DNA of 64,000 nt from Chthoniobacterales bacterium (GCA_019747735.1 JAIEQL010000001.1:86614-150613), one strand, 5' to 3'; shown: positions 1 to 8,553, numbered from the stretch's first letter. The notes: generated by a model not told the origin, from the sequence alone. Made by a program: numbers and translations.

Positions 1-1
1 C

Positions 2-2083
2 AGAGGCTCTCCCACGGCACTATCTGCTTATGACATTATTAGTGAAACGCGTGCTGAAATGGAGGCGAGTCGCATTCCATGGAAGTCTCCTTTTTTTACG
101 ATTGTAGCTCAAAATCGCTCTATTGCTGAGCTTCTCGTTGATTTTGGTAATCAGCAAGGGATTCGTGTCCAAGTGAGTCCTTATGTGCGAGGGCAGATTA
201 GTGGATGCTTTGTCGATCAGTCTCCAGCAGCTTTTCTTGCTAAAATGTCGAAGGCTTATGGCCTCAGTTGGTTTTACGTCAATGGACTGCTTTACGTCGC
301 TAGTAATCAAGAGGTCAACCTCATGGTGAAACCGCTGCGCTATGTCAAAGCTGATGCTGCCATTGCTATGTTGGCTACTAGCGGTTTTGTTTCTTCCGAT
401 GGACGTGTTGAAAAAATCAAAGACTCAGGCATGGTCACGCTTTCTGGCATTCCAAAATATATCGAGCTTACTCAACAGTTGCTCAGTTCCATGGATACGG
501 AAACACAATTTCATGAGAATGGAGAAACAGTCATAGAGGTCTTTCCGCTCAATAATGCTTGGGCCTACGATGTCTCGGTGGGTGGCGGTATTGGGGGAAC
601 TGTTCGAGGAGTAGCTACCACGTTACGTCAACTTATTTGGGGATATGGAGGTGGAAGTCCAGGAGGTGGGGCCGGAGGCAATGCCAATGGAGCTCTTGAT
701 AAAATGGGTCAACCCAAGCAGATGGTTGTCCCCAATCAAAGCACCGGGGTACTTCCTCCCACCTCACAACAAGTTCCCCCTGGTTATCCAGGCAATGCTC
801 CTGCCATGGCCAATAGTGGCCCTCCTTCAAGCCCTAATAATGAGGCCTCTGGAGCGCCTGGAGCGGCTGGATTAACGCCTGCTCAATTTTCTCCTGATGG
901 AGTCCCTCCTGCTGGTGAAAGTCCGATGCTTCCCAAAAATTCTAGTGGTGGTCCTGGCTCTGATTGGACTTATGCTATGATCACTGCCGATGTGCGTCGC
1001 AACGCTGTGGTCATTCGCGATATTCGTGCCAACATGCCTCTTTACGAAGCCGCTATTCGCAAGCTTGATGTTCCGGTGCGGGTGATTGAAATTTCGGCAG
1101 CTATTGTCGATTTGAAATTAGGAGCTTCACGTACCCTTGGATTAAATGGTATCAGTGTTCGCACTGGAACTTTCTCCAGCGGCACCAACAACATCACCCT
1201 TGGAGGTTCTGCCCAAGCGGCTCCTGGAGCAGGTAATATTGGATTGAGTGGTGTTTTTGGGACAGCAGCGGTGAGTGCTACCATTAGTGCTTTGAGTCAA
1301 GAAAACAAAGCCAAGGTTCTTTCGCGTCCTACGATTTTAACGCTCGATAATTTTGGAGCGATGATTAACCAGCAAGATACTTTTTATGTCAACTCGGTAG
1401 GTCAATATGTGAGCAATCTTTACAATGTGAGCTCTGGACTCAGTCTCCAAGTGGTTCCACACGTAACCATGCATCGTGGAGAAACAAGAATTTATCTCCA
1501 AGTTCAGATTCAAGATGGAGATCAATCTCCCAGTGGCGGCAAAATCCCTAACGTGACCGAATCAACGTTAACGACCCAATCGATCATCAAAGAAGACCAG
1601 AGCTTGCTGGTTGGGGGACTCTATCACAAGGTCAATCAAAAAGGAGCCATCGGCTATCCATGGCTTTATAAGATTCCAGTAGTGAGTTATCTCTTTGGGG
1701 TGAAGTCTGCCGATAAAGAGTTGACCGAACGTATTTTTGTCATCACGCCACGCATTGTGGAAATTAATTCCAAAAATTTGGGTGACTATAGCGAATATTT
1801 CAAACCCTCTCCTACGATCGAAAACGCTCTGAATGCCGGAGAGATCAGCAATGCACTCCCTGATCTTAGTAGCAAGGCTCCTACTTTACCTCAAAATACT
1901 CCTCTTCAAAGTTCCTCTCCTAGCTTTGAGGAGAGCAAAACTATTCCTCCCAAAAACACTCCTGCTGCCTGGCATGTAGCACCGTTAGTGCCACCACCAC
2001 CCTCTGCTTCTGTGCCTAAAAAGAAAAAGAAAAAAAAGGATATAATGGCTCTGCCAAAATCTCTTTCCCTCGATGAGCAATAA
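2..2083 (+). CDS. sctC: Type III secretion system secretin SctC (5'-partial)
   Basis: This is the outer-membrane ring protein of a type III secretion system. The frame is open to the window edge, so the true start and signal peptide lie upstream; the first internal ATG is at 59. Numbering from that ATG, residues about 7-85 form the N0-type domain typical of SctC/YscC (WKSPFFTIVAQN, then FLAKMSKAYGLSWFYVNGLLYV). An N1 ring domain follows to about 150. A Gly/Pro/Asn-rich linker covers about 195-300. An N3-like domain (RRNAVVIRDIR) leads into the secretin barrel at about 345-590, with VGGLYHK and IPVVSYLFGVKSADKELTE. The tail is Pro/Ser-rich and ends in a seven-lysine run. A type II or pilus secretin is less likely because of the N0 signature. 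Other T3SS genes may lie upstream. Confidence 0.85.
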   Translation, partial: RGSPTALSAYDIISETRAEMEASRIPWKSPFFTIVAQNRSIAELLVDFGNQQGIRVQVSPYVRGQISGCFVDQSPAAFLAKMSKAYGLSWFYVNGLLYVASNQEVNLMVKPLRYVKADAAIAMLATSGFVSSDGRVEKIKDSGMVTLSGIPKYIELTQQLLSSMDTETQFHENGETVIEVFPLNNAWAYDVSVGGGIGGTVRGVATTLRQLIWGYGGGSPGGGAGGNANGALDKMGQPKQMVVPNQSTGVLPPTSQQVPPGYPGNAPAMANSGPPSSPNNEASGAPGAAGLTPAQFSPDGVPPAGESPMLPKNSSGGPGSDWTYAMITADVRRNAVVIRDIRANMPLYEAAIRKLDVPVRVIEISAAIVDLKLGASRTLGLNGISVRTGTFSSGTNNITLGGSAQAAPGAGNIGLSGVFGTAAVSATISALSQENKAKVLSRPTILTLDNFGAMINQQDTFYVNSVGQYVSNLYNVSSGLSLQVVPHVTMHRGETRIYLQVQIQDGDQSPSGGKIPNVTESTLTTQSIIKEDQSLLVGGLYHKVNQKGAIGYPWLYKIPVVSYLFGVKSADKELTERIFVITPRIVEINSKNLGDYSEYFKPSPTIENALNAGEISNALPDLSSKAPTLPQNTPLQSSSPSFEESKTIPPKNTPAAWHVAPLVPPPPSASVPKKKKKKKDIMALPKSLSLDEQ

Positions 2084-2196
2084 AACAGGACTAGCACTAT
2101 CAAGCTTACCCGCTCTTTTCCTTCCCAGTCCTATTAGAACAAGCTTTCAGCCAAGCAACTCTCTATCTTCCATCTACTATTCTTACTTTTATCCCA

Positions 2197-3726
2197 ATGA
2201 TCCAACGCGCCCTTCTCTCCGTCTCGAACAAAACAGGTCTTTTAACCTTTGCTCGAGCTCTTGTGGATCACGGTGTGATCTTGATTTCCACAGGAGGGAC
2301 TGCTAAGGCACTTTGCAGCGCCAACATCCCAGTCACTGAGATTGCCGATTTTACTGGCTTTCCCGAAATCATGGATGGGCGTGTCAAAACATTACATCCT
2401 AAAGTTCATGGCGCTCTTTTGTTCCGTCGTGACCTTCCTTCGCATGTGGCGCAAGCCGGGGAACACGACATTCTCCCCATTGATCTGCTCTGCGTGAATC
2501 TTTATCCCTTTGAAGAAACCATTGTCAAAAAAGGAACGACACTCGAGGAAGCCATTGAGCAAATTGATATTGGTGGGCCTTCCATGATTCGAAGTGCTGC
2601 TAAAAATCACCATTCTGTGACAGTGGTGGTCGATCCAGAAGATTATCCTCGCGTGCTTGAAAGCATGGCAGCGCATGAGGGAGAGACAGCGCCTGAATTG
2701 CGTGCTCGCCTAGCCACAAAAGCTTTTGCCCTTACCTCAGCCTACGACCATGCCATTAGCTCCTACCTTGATGGAGAGATGGTACCTCCGGCTTCTTTTT
2801 CCCTCGATTTACCACAAATGCGCCAGCTTCGTTATGGGGAAAATCCGCATCAAGAGGCTGAACTCTACGGCAATTTTTTTGATTACTTTGAGCAGCTTCA
2901 TGGCAAGGAACTTTCTTTTAACAATATTCTTGATATCACTGCAGCAACACGGCTCATTGTGGAGTTTGAAAAACCGACTATAGCTATTTTAAAGCACAAT
3001 AATCCTTGTGGCGTAGGAAGTGATGAGGTCCTTAGTGCCGCTTGGGAAAAGGCTTTTGCGACCGATCGCTCTGCTCCTTTTGGTGGCGTTATTGTGGTCA
3101 ATCGTGAAGTGGATGAAGAGCTCGCAGCAGCGATTTCAGAAATTTTTAGCGAAGTTATTATTGCTCCTTCTTTTCATGTGGAGGCGCGCGCCCTGCTGCA
3201 AAAGAAAAAAAACCTTCGCCTGATGCAGTTGCTTAAAAAGCCCTCTCTCACTGATCGGGATATTCGCTCGGTCATTGGTGGTGTTTTAGTCCAAGATGCC
3301 GATGTCGATTTAGGAAATAAAATTGGAACGATGGAATATCGTGTGGTTACTAAGCGTCCTCCCACGCGTAGTGAACTTGAGGCGATGGAATTTGGGTGGC
3401 AAGTTGTCAAACATGTCAAAAGTAATGCCATTGTTTATGTCGGGCGAGATCGCACCTTAGGTATTGGTGCTGGTCAAATGTCCCGGGTAGATGCCTCTCG
3501 CATTGCCATTTGGAAGGCGGTAGAAGCAGGGCTCTCGCTCCAAGGGAGCGCTGTTTGCAGTGATGCCTTTTTTCCTTTTGCAGATTCACTCATCGCAGCA
3601 GCAGAGGCTGGTGCCACCGCTGTGATCCAGCCAGGAGGCTCCCTACGTGATGCAGAGCTCATCGCCGCTGCAGATGAGCGTGGAATAGCGATGGTGTTTA
3701 CGGGCGTGCGGCATTTCAAACATTAA
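2197..3726 (+). CDS. purH: Bifunctional AICAR transformylase/IMP cyclohydrolase
   Basis: PurH catalyses the last two steps of de novo IMP synthesis in the cytosol. The N-terminal MGS-like cyclohydrolase domain (about 1-145) shows STGGTAKAL and [15 protein letters not shown]. The C-terminal formyltransferase domain shows [25 protein letters not shown] and QPGGSLRD. The 509-aa length is normal for the family. The ATG at 2197 gives the canonical start [15 protein letters not shown]. It has no clear Shine-Dalgarno and follows a pyrimidine-rich stretch. It lies 113 bp after the secretin gene and 5 bp before the epimerase gene, so it is probably cotranscribed with the latter. Confidence 0.96.
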   Translation: MIQRALLSVSNKTGLLTFARALVDHGVILISTGGTAKALCSANIPVTEIADFTGFPEIMDGRVKTLHPKVHGALLFRRDLPSHVAQAGEHDILPIDLLCVNLYPFEETIVKKGTTLEEAIEQIDIGGPSMIRSAAKNHHSVTVVVDPEDYPRVLESMAAHEGETAPELRARLATKAFALTSAYDHAISSYLDGEMVPPASFSLDLPQMRQLRYGENPHQEAELYGNFFDYFEQLHGKELSFNNILDITAATRLIVEFEKPTIAILKHNNPCGVGSDEVLSAAWEKAFATDRSAPFGGVIVVNREVDEELAAAISEIFSEVIIAPSFHVEARALLQKKKNLRLMQLLKKPSLTDRDIRSVIGGVLVQDADVDLGNKIGTMEYRVVTKRPPTRSELEAMEFGWQVVKHVKSNAIVYVGRDRTLGIGAGQMSRVDASRIAIWKAVEAGLSLQGSAVCSDAFFPFADSLIAAAEAGATAVIQPGGSLRDAELIAAADERGIAMVFTGVRHFKH

Positions 3727-3731
3727 TTAAA

Positions 3732-4682
3732 ATGAAAATTATTGTTACTGGCGGTGCAGGATTTATTGGTTCTCACGTGACGCGGGCATTGGTGGAACGG
3801 GGTCATGCCGTGACCGTGCTCGATAATTTTAATGATTTTTATGATCCAGCCATCAAACGAGCTAATCTTGCGGATCTCAAAAATCATATTGAGATTGTAG
3901 AGTGTGATTTGAGGAATGAAGAAGCAACATTGCAAATCTTTGCAAGAGTGAGTCCTGAGATGACCCTTCATTTTGCTGCGAGAGCTGGGGTCAGACCTTC
4001 TATTCTCAATCCCAAACTTTATTTAGAGACCAATATCAATGGCACCTTGCATGTCCTGGAAGGGGCACGGCAAGTGGGTTGCGAGCGATTTATTTTTGCA
4101 TCGAGCTCCTCTATCTACGGAGCAACAAAGACCCTTCCCTTTCATGAGGATATACCTCTGCTGCAAACATTGAGTCCCTATGCAGCCACTAAGCTTGCTG
4201 GAGAACACCTCTGCGGTAATTATTCGTATCTCTATGGAATGCGGGTGGTGGCGTTGCGTTTTTTTACCGTTTATGGAGCTGGGCAGCGTCCGGATCTTGC
4301 GATTCATCGTTTTACCAATGCTATCGAACAGGGATGTCCTATTCAGCAATTTGGGGATGGCTCCACGCGGCGCGACTACACTTACATTGAAGATATTGTC
4401 CAGGGAGTGCTGGGTGCCACTACTTACCAGGGTTCGCTCTTTGATATTTTCAATCTTGGAGAGTATGCCACTACAAGCCTTGCGGAGCTGATTGCCCTTC
4501 TTGAAAAAACGATTGGTCGTCAAGCCATCATAGAACGCCTTGCTGAACAAAAAGGAGATATGCCAGTAACCTATGCTGATATCACCAAAGCAAAAAAATT
4601 GTTAGGGTATAATCCGCAAACGCCCTTGGAATCTGGCTTGGCTAAGTTTGTGGAGTGGTATCGTGATAAGAGGGTGTCTTGA
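3732..4682 (+). CDS. NAD-dependent sugar-nucleotide epimerase (UDP-glucuronate 4-epimerase-like)
   Basis: This is an extended short-chain dehydrogenase/reductase that acts on nucleotide sugars for surface polysaccharide. It shows the Rossmann motif VTGGAGFIGSH at residues 5-15, SSSSIYG, the catalytic YAATK, and the substrate-side motif RFFTVYGAGQRPD. Length is 316 aa. The sequence is closest to GalE/UDP-glucuronate 4-epimerase types; exact substrate is not decidable from sequence. The last residues (RVS-stop) are contributed by a palindromic element inserted at 4667. Without the insertion the frame would continue as DKLLAKSSQFQAAAR and stop at 4851, so about 13 native C-terminal residues were replaced by 3. 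The lost tail lies beyond the conserved fold and activity is probably retained. Confidence 0.88.
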   Translation: MKIIVTGGAGFIGSHVTRALVERGHAVTVLDNFNDFYDPAIKRANLADLKNHIEIVECDLRNEEATLQIFARVSPEMTLHFAARAGVRPSILNPKLYLETNINGTLHVLEGARQVGCERFIFASSSSIYGATKTLPFHEDIPLLQTLSPYAATKLAGEHLCGNYSYLYGMRVVALRFFTVYGAGQRPDLAIHRFTNAIEQGCPIQQFGDGSTRRDYTYIEDIVQGVLGATTYQGSLFDIFNLGEYATTSLAELIALLEKTIGRQAIIERLAEQKGDMPVTYADITKAKKLLGYNPQTPLESGLAKFVEWYRDKRVS

Positions 4683-4808
4683 AAAGACTAAAATTGCGCA
4701 TTACGGCGTCGCTCCAGTGCTCGCGTCCTCGATCCATATACACTGCGGGTCTGTGCGCTTCGCTCCTGGTACTGCATCAATTTTATTCATTTTCAAGACA
4801 CCCTCTAA
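4667..4808 (+). mobile_element. Palindromic MITE-like element, copy A, with TAA target duplication
   Basis: The element spans 4670-4805 (136 bp) with perfect 16-bp terminal inverted repeats, GAGGGTGTCTTGAAAA and its complement. The trinucleotide TAA lies immediately outside each end (4667-4669 and 4806-4808), as expected for a TNA target-site duplication. It is nearly identical to copy B (61965-62105, opposite strand) but lacks 5 bp in the centre. It also matches copy C at the window end. It has no room for a transposase. It cuts into the 3' end of the epimerase gene. Confidence 0.9.
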
Positions 4809-4894
4809 GTTACTAGCTAAAAGCTCTCAGTTCCAAGCGGCTGCGCGATGAATTCTAGAAACTAGGAGTTGCGTTGTTGATTTCTTCAACAAGG

Positions 4895-5416
4895 CTAATC
4901 CTCATCGTCACTATCAAGCTCTGCAAACGGTTTAAAGTTACGAATTTTTGAGCTGATATCTTCTTGCATCGGACCTGCTGGAGTTGGGGCTGAATTGGCT
5001 TTGGAAACTCGTTGTTTAGGGGCAGGGGTGCTAGTTGTTGGTCCTTGAGCAGAAGCTGTGGTTGTTTTTTGTGACCAAGAGTTTGCTTTTCTACTAGCAG
5101 GAGCAGGGGTTTGGCGTATTTGTTGCTGCGCCGTAGATGGTGTATTAAGAGCTTGCGAAAGCAGCTTGTTGGCGCGATGTGATGATTCGTCAAGAACGGT
5201 AGGGACGGGGGAGGCAAGTAAATCGACTATTTCTCCCATCTTGTGGGGTATTCCAGTAGCAGAATCATGTAATTTTCTTACAGCTTGATTCCCTGATGGC
5301 GTGAGATCTACTTCTATTTTTCTTTCTCTGACTTGAACAGTTATTGGAGCGTCTGATGTAGGGGCTCCATCGCGCGTAGCGAATGGGTCGAAATTTCTGA
5401 GATTAGAAATGTTCAT
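4895..5416 (-). CDS. Hypothetical Pro/Ser/Thr-rich protein downstream of murI
   Basis: This 173-aa protein has no recognised family. The frame is open further upstream inside murI, but the ATG at 5416 (MNISNLRNFDPF) lies 16 nt after the murI stop and is the sensible start. A short N-terminal part (about 20-85) has mixed composition and could be folded. The middle (about 90-150) is low-complexity in A, P, S, T and Q and is probably disordered. The end is very acidic (ELDSDDED). No signal peptide or membrane segment is visible. It is probably translated from the murI transcript. Confidence 0.65.
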   Translation of the reverse strand: MNISNLRNFDPFATRDGAPTSDAPITVQVRERKIEVDLTPSGNQAVRKLHDSATGIPHKMGEIVDLLASPVPTVLDESSHRANKLLSQALNTPSTAQQQIRQTPAPASRKANSWSQKTTTASAQGPTTSTPAPKQRVSKANSAPTPAGPMQEDISSKIRNFKPFAELDSDDED

Positions 5417-5432
5417 AACAATAGTGAGTAGT

Positions 5433-6296
5433 TCAACAAAGCCGAATAGTAGTGACCTTGCTAATAGGGAGGTCAAGTTTTTTTGCAACAGAGAGGAGCA
5501 GCCCTTCGGCGGTATCAGTGAGGAGGACTTGAAGCGTTCCTTGGTGAGTGCTTTTAGTGGTAAGGTGGTTGGAGGCCAGTAATGATTGAACGGCAAGAGC
5601 GCAATTTTCTGCAGAATCAACCAGGGTTACTTGAGGGCCGACAATTTCGGTAATCATTTTTTTGAGCAAAGGATAATGAGTGCACCCCAACACGAGTGTG
5701 TCGATCTGTTGAGCAAGCATGGGATGGAGATAGTGAGAGAGCAGGGCATGCGTGATGTGATGCTCAAAGAGTCCTTCCTCTTCAATCAGAGGGACCAGAA
5801 GAGGACAGGCCTTAGAAAAGACATTGACTGTAGGCTGTAAGTCATGGATTGCCTGACGATAGGCATTGCTGGTAATGGTAGCCTTCGTTCCAATAATTCC
5901 GATCATCCTATTCTTTGTGGCCATGAGAGCTGCTCCAGCTCCTGGTTCAATGACGCCCTGAACTGGAATTGAATAGAGTTTTTTTAACGATGGCATTGCT
6001 AGTGCTGATGCTGTGTTGCAAGCGACAACTAACAATTTAATTTTTTTAGTTAAAAGAAAATCAGCAATCTCTTGGCTATATTGCATGATGGTTTCTTTAC
6101 TTTTTCCGCCATAAGGAACCCGCGCGGTGTCACCAAGATAAATAAAATTTTCATGCGGTAGTAACCGTCGCAAGGCCGCTAGAACAGTCAATCCACCAAC
6201 TCCTGAATCAAAAACGCCGATGGGATTGGCATTGCGTTGCAATGCCAGTTCGTAGTTGGTAGTTGGCAGTTCGCAGTGATCAACTTGTTGGTTCAT
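5433..6296 (-). CDS. murI: Glutamate racemase
   Basis: MurI makes D-glutamate for peptidoglycan. The sequence shows GVFDSGVGGLTV, YLGDTARVPYG, VACNTASA (first catalytic Cys) and LGCTHYPLL (second catalytic Cys). Length is 287 aa. About 17 residues at the N-terminus precede the usual MurI start and are partly encoded by one arm of an inverted repeat (6246-6277). A TTG at 6242 is an alternative start nearer the family norm. The ATG at 6296 is preceded by a T-rich run and has no Shine-Dalgarno. The gene is followed closely by the small ORF at 4895-5416. Confidence 0.95.
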   Translation of the reverse strand: MNQQVDHCELPTTNYELALQRNANPIGVFDSGVGGLTVLAALRRLLPHENFIYLGDTARVPYGGKSKETIMQYSQEIADFLLTKKIKLLVVACNTASALAMPSLKKLYSIPVQGVIEPGAGAALMATKNRMIGIIGTKATITSNAYRQAIHDLQPTVNVFSKACPLLVPLIEEEGLFEHHITHALLSHYLHPMLAQQIDTLVLGCTHYPLLKKMITEIVGPQVTLVDSAENCALAVQSLLASNHLTTKSTHQGTLQVLLTDTAEGLLLSVAKKLDLPISKVTTIRLC

Positions 6297-6380
6297 TAAA
6301 AAAGTTAATTGTTATTAATTTGCCTTGCGCAGCAAGGCACAAACTATAACTGCCAACTGCGAACCATCAACTGCCAACTG
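6246..6380. repeat. Inverted pair of GTTGGCA-type arrays between murI and tRNA-Arg
   Basis: The left arm (6246-6277) is made of near-repeats such as GTAGTTGGTAGTTGGCAGTT. The right arm (6348-6380) is its imperfect complement, built from AACTGCCAACTGCGAACC-like units. Between them is a short perfect hairpin, GCCTTGC-GCA-GCAAGGC (6322-6338). The left arm overlaps the 5' coding part of murI. The construction matches other inverted arrays in this window, although the unit sequence differs. Confidence 0.8.
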
Positions 6381-6412
6381 TGCACGCTCCTCACGTCCTG
6401 ATGAGCGTGCAC
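6380..6412. other. 10-bp perfect hairpin overlapping the 3' end of tRNA-Arg
   Basis: GTGCACGCTC (6380-6389) and its exact complement (6403-6412) enclose a 13-nt loop. On the minus strand the first arm is formed partly by the last bases of the tRNA acceptor strand. This could be a 3' processing or termination signal, or a by-product of the adjacent repeat arm. No T-run follows on the minus strand, so a standard terminator is not supported. Confidence 0.6.
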
Positions 6413-6481
6413 TCGGCGGGGGTTGAACCCACAACCTCTGCCTTCGGAGGGCAGCGCTCTATCCAATTGAGCTACGAGTGC
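6408..6481 (-). tRNA. tRNA-Arg (anticodon CCG)
   Basis: The minus strand folds into a full cloverleaf. The acceptor GCACTCG pairs with CGAGTGC. The D-arm is GCTCAATTGGATAGAGC. The anticodon stem CTGCC/GGCAG carries loop CTCCGAA, which gives anticodon CCG and reads codon CGG. The T-arm is GTGGG-TTCAACC-CCCGC. The discriminator is A and no CCA is encoded. It is 74 nt including the discriminator. Confidence 0.96.
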
Positions 6482-6581
6482 GCAATCAGCTACCATGCTT
6501 GATTGCAAGAGGCTAAGCAACTGAATTTGAAAATTTCGATTGCCGTTGATCAAGTATAAAGAAACATTGTAAGCTTTTTTT

Positions 6582-7589
6582 ATGTCTAAAGAAAAAGCAC
6601 ATCATTTAATGGTGGTTCCCGATGATGGTATTGAGCCGCTTCTGCAGGCGTTGCACGCAGCAAACAAAGCCATTGATATTAAAATGTTTCAATTCACCGA
6701 GCCGCGGCTGATCGAAGAAGTGATCGCTGCTCATCGCCGTGGTGTTGCGGTTCGAGTCATGCTCAATCCATCTCGTTTTACAGGGGAGCATGACAATGAC
6801 GAAGCTTTTGATCTTTTTAAAAAAGCAGAGGTGCCAGTAAAAGACACCAATCCTCAGTTTCCCATTACTCATGAAAAATCGATGGTTATTGATCATCGCA
6901 TTGCTTATGTGATGTCACTCAATTGGGCTCCAAAATATTTTGGAGAGACGCGTGATTATGCTCTTATCACGATGGATCCTGTCGAAGTGAAAGAGGTGGA
7001 AGCCTGCTTTGATGCTGATTGGAAACGCACAGAATTTACTCCTTCTCAAAAATCATCTCTCATTTGGAGTGTTGGAAAATCACGCGATGAGGTGATTTCT
7101 TTTATTAGAGAAGCTAAAGAATCACTCTATATCCAGCATGAGAAATATGTTGACGTCCCTGTGATTGAGGCCTTGGTAGAGGCCAAAGTGAAGCGCAATC
7201 TGACTATTGAGGCTATGGCTCTTCCGGTTCATTCTTTGCGTGATTTTTATCGATTAGAAGGAATAGCTGGGTTGCGCTTGCTAGCTGATTTGGACATTCA
7301 TGTGCGCAAACTTCATGGTATCCATCTTCATGCTAAACTCATAATTGCTGATGAAAAGAAGGCACTCTTGAGCTCTTTTAATTTTTATCCAAAATGTTTT
7401 AATGAACGACGCGAGTTGGGGATTCGGTTTGAAGATCCAGAGCTTATTGATCGATTAGTTTCTATTTTCAAAAAAGATTGGGCAAACTCCAAAAAAATAG
7501 ACATTTCCGATGAAGGGATTGAAGCCGATCTCAAGAAGCACGAAAAAAAACTCAAGCTTCAACAAGCTGCCAAAGCAGATAAAAAGTAA
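6582..7589 (+). CDS. Phospholipase D-like (HKD) domain protein
   Basis: This 335-aa protein has two HKD half-sites: HEKSMVID (about residue 100) and HLHAKLIIAD (about residue 245). These are the paired active-site halves of the PLD superfamily (cardiolipin synthase-like enzymes, phosphodiesterases, some nucleases). No signal peptide or N-terminal membrane segment is seen, so a classic membrane cardiolipin synthase is unlikely. The C-terminus is Lys-rich. The start follows a run of eight T and has no Shine-Dalgarno. It lies 11 bp before the first chromate-transporter half and could be cotranscribed with it. The substrate cannot be inferred. Confidence 0.85.
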   Translation: MSKEKAHHLMVVPDDGIEPLLQALHAANKAIDIKMFQFTEPRLIEEVIAAHRRGVAVRVMLNPSRFTGEHDNDEAFDLFKKAEVPVKDTNPQFPITHEKSMVIDHRIAYVMSLNWAPKYFGETRDYALITMDPVEVKEVEACFDADWKRTEFTPSQKSSLIWSVGKSRDEVISFIREAKESLYIQHEKYVDVPVIEALVEAKVKRNLTIEAMALPVHSLRDFYRLEGIAGLRLLADLDIHVRKLHGIHLHAKLIIADEKKALLSSFNFYPKCFNERRELGIRFEDPELIDRLVSIFKKDWANSKKIDISDEGIEADLKKHEKKLKLQQAAKADKK

Positions 7590-7600
7590 CTCTCCAAAGC

Positions 7601-8161
7601 ATGAGTTCTTTTTCTGTTGTTATCAAACGTGATAAAGTAACCCTTTCTCAACTTACAAAGACATTTCTTTTCATTGGAGTCACTAGCTTTGGAGGCGGCA
7701 TCACCGCTTATGTGCGACGCATTATTGTAGATAATAAAAAATGGTTGACGAATGAAGAATTTTTCCCGGGGCTAGCGTTGGCTCAGTTGCTGCCTGGAGC
7801 CAATGTGGTAGGAATCTCACTCTATATTGGAAATCATCTTTGTGGTCTTATAGGAGCAGTGATCGCCATGCTCTGTATCGTTTTGCCACCGGCATTTCTT
7901 TTTTTTGGATTAGGATATCTCTATTTTTCTCTGGGAGCATTGCCTGCCGTAGAATCTATGCTTAAAGGGGCAGGAGCAATAGCGTGCGGGATGATGGCTA
8001 CTATGTTTATTGAGGCAGCCCAAGCCTCGCTCAAGAATGCGATGGATCTCCTTATTTTTCTTGGGGCTTTTGTACTAGTCCATTTTGCTCATCTCCATAT
8101 TCCTTACGTAATCTTAATCGTAGCGCCTATGGCCATTTGGTGGTATAGGCCTAAAAAGTAA
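7601..8161 (+). CDS. Chromate transporter (CHR family), half-length subunit 1
   Basis: This 186-aa membrane protein has the CHR-domain signature near the N-terminus (FLFIGVTSFGGGITAYVRR) and then GLALAQLLPGANVVGISLYIG, followed by four to five hydrophobic segments. Short-chain CHR proteins usually occur as adjacent pairs that together replace one long ChrA. The partner here is at 8559, separated by about 400 bp of repeats. The family is named for chromate efflux, but many members have unknown substrates. The pair is treated as a transporter of unassigned anion. Confidence 0.85.
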   Translation: MSSFSVVIKRDKVTLSQLTKTFLFIGVTSFGGGITAYVRRIIVDNKKWLTNEEFFPGLALAQLLPGANVVGISLYIGNHLCGLIGAVIAMLCIVLPPAFLFFGLGYLYFSLGALPAVESMLKGAGAIACGMMATMFIEAAQASLKNAMDLLIFLGAFVLVHFAHLHIPYVILIVAPMAIWWYRPKK

Positions 8162-8553
8162 AGAGTGAAGAGTTAGAGCATTTTAAATAAAACTACAGCC
8201 ATTTTAGAGTATCATTAAAAATTTTTGTAGTCGATGCAGTGCCAGGAGCTGAGGCGCACAGCGAGGGAGTGTATAGCCAATACTCGATGGAGCGAGCACC
8301 GAAGCGGCGACGCAATGCGCGGCTACAGAATTTTTTAATATGCTCTAAAGAGTAAAGGGTGATGAAGGTTTCAAGTGTTCAGTCGCTGCGTGTTGCTCGG
8401 AGATTGCATTACGAAGGCTTCTTTAAAAATCAAACATTCTTTTTCTTCAAAACATAAAAACCAACTCACGCTTCCTCTAAAAACAGTCGCAAGTTTTTGG
8501 AACTTGAAATTGACAGCACAGGGAAGCGACTCTTCACCCTTCACTCTTTACTT
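8156..8553. repeat. Inverted AAGTAAAGAGTGAAG arms bracketing the chrA intergenic region
   Basis: The left arm begins in the last codons of the first CHR gene (8156-8173, AAGTAAAGAGTGAAGAGT). The right arm (8529-8553) is its complement with one unit more and ends 5 bp before the second CHR start. A further AGAGTAAAGGGTGATGAAG stretch lies at 8349-8367. The 397-bp interval holds a diverged palindromic element, these arms and no convincing gene. Confidence 0.75.
8174..8349 (-). mobile_element. Diverged palindromic element copy E with adjacent truncated end
   Basis: The complement of about 8207-8345 shares the core of the 141-bp family: GCGCATTGCGTCGC, GTGCTCGC, CTCCATCGAGTATTGG, CTATACACT and GCTCCTGGCACTGCATCGA. 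Its terminal inverted repeats differ from copies A-C: TTTAGAGTATCATTAAAAA pairs with a complement ending in ATGCTCTAAA. A fragment at 8174-8200 looks like a second, truncated end of the same kind. The target duplication is not clear, consistent with an older insertion. Confidence 0.75.

Noticed and set aside
1906..2103. 65-codon minus-strand frame over the secretin tail
   Set aside because: Its poly-Phe run is the complement of the lysine tail; a shadow of the secretin gene.
4648..4851. Open frame of 67 codons after the epimerase
   Set aside because: It is read-through of the palindromic element plus the displaced old C-terminus of the epimerase, not a gene.
6246..6380. CRISPR array in the tandem GTTGGCA units
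   Set aside because: Units are only 6-7 nt, contiguous and degenerate, with no spacers; no cas genes are present.
6344..6553. 69-codon open frame on the minus strand
   Set aside because: It covers tRNA-Arg and repeat arms.
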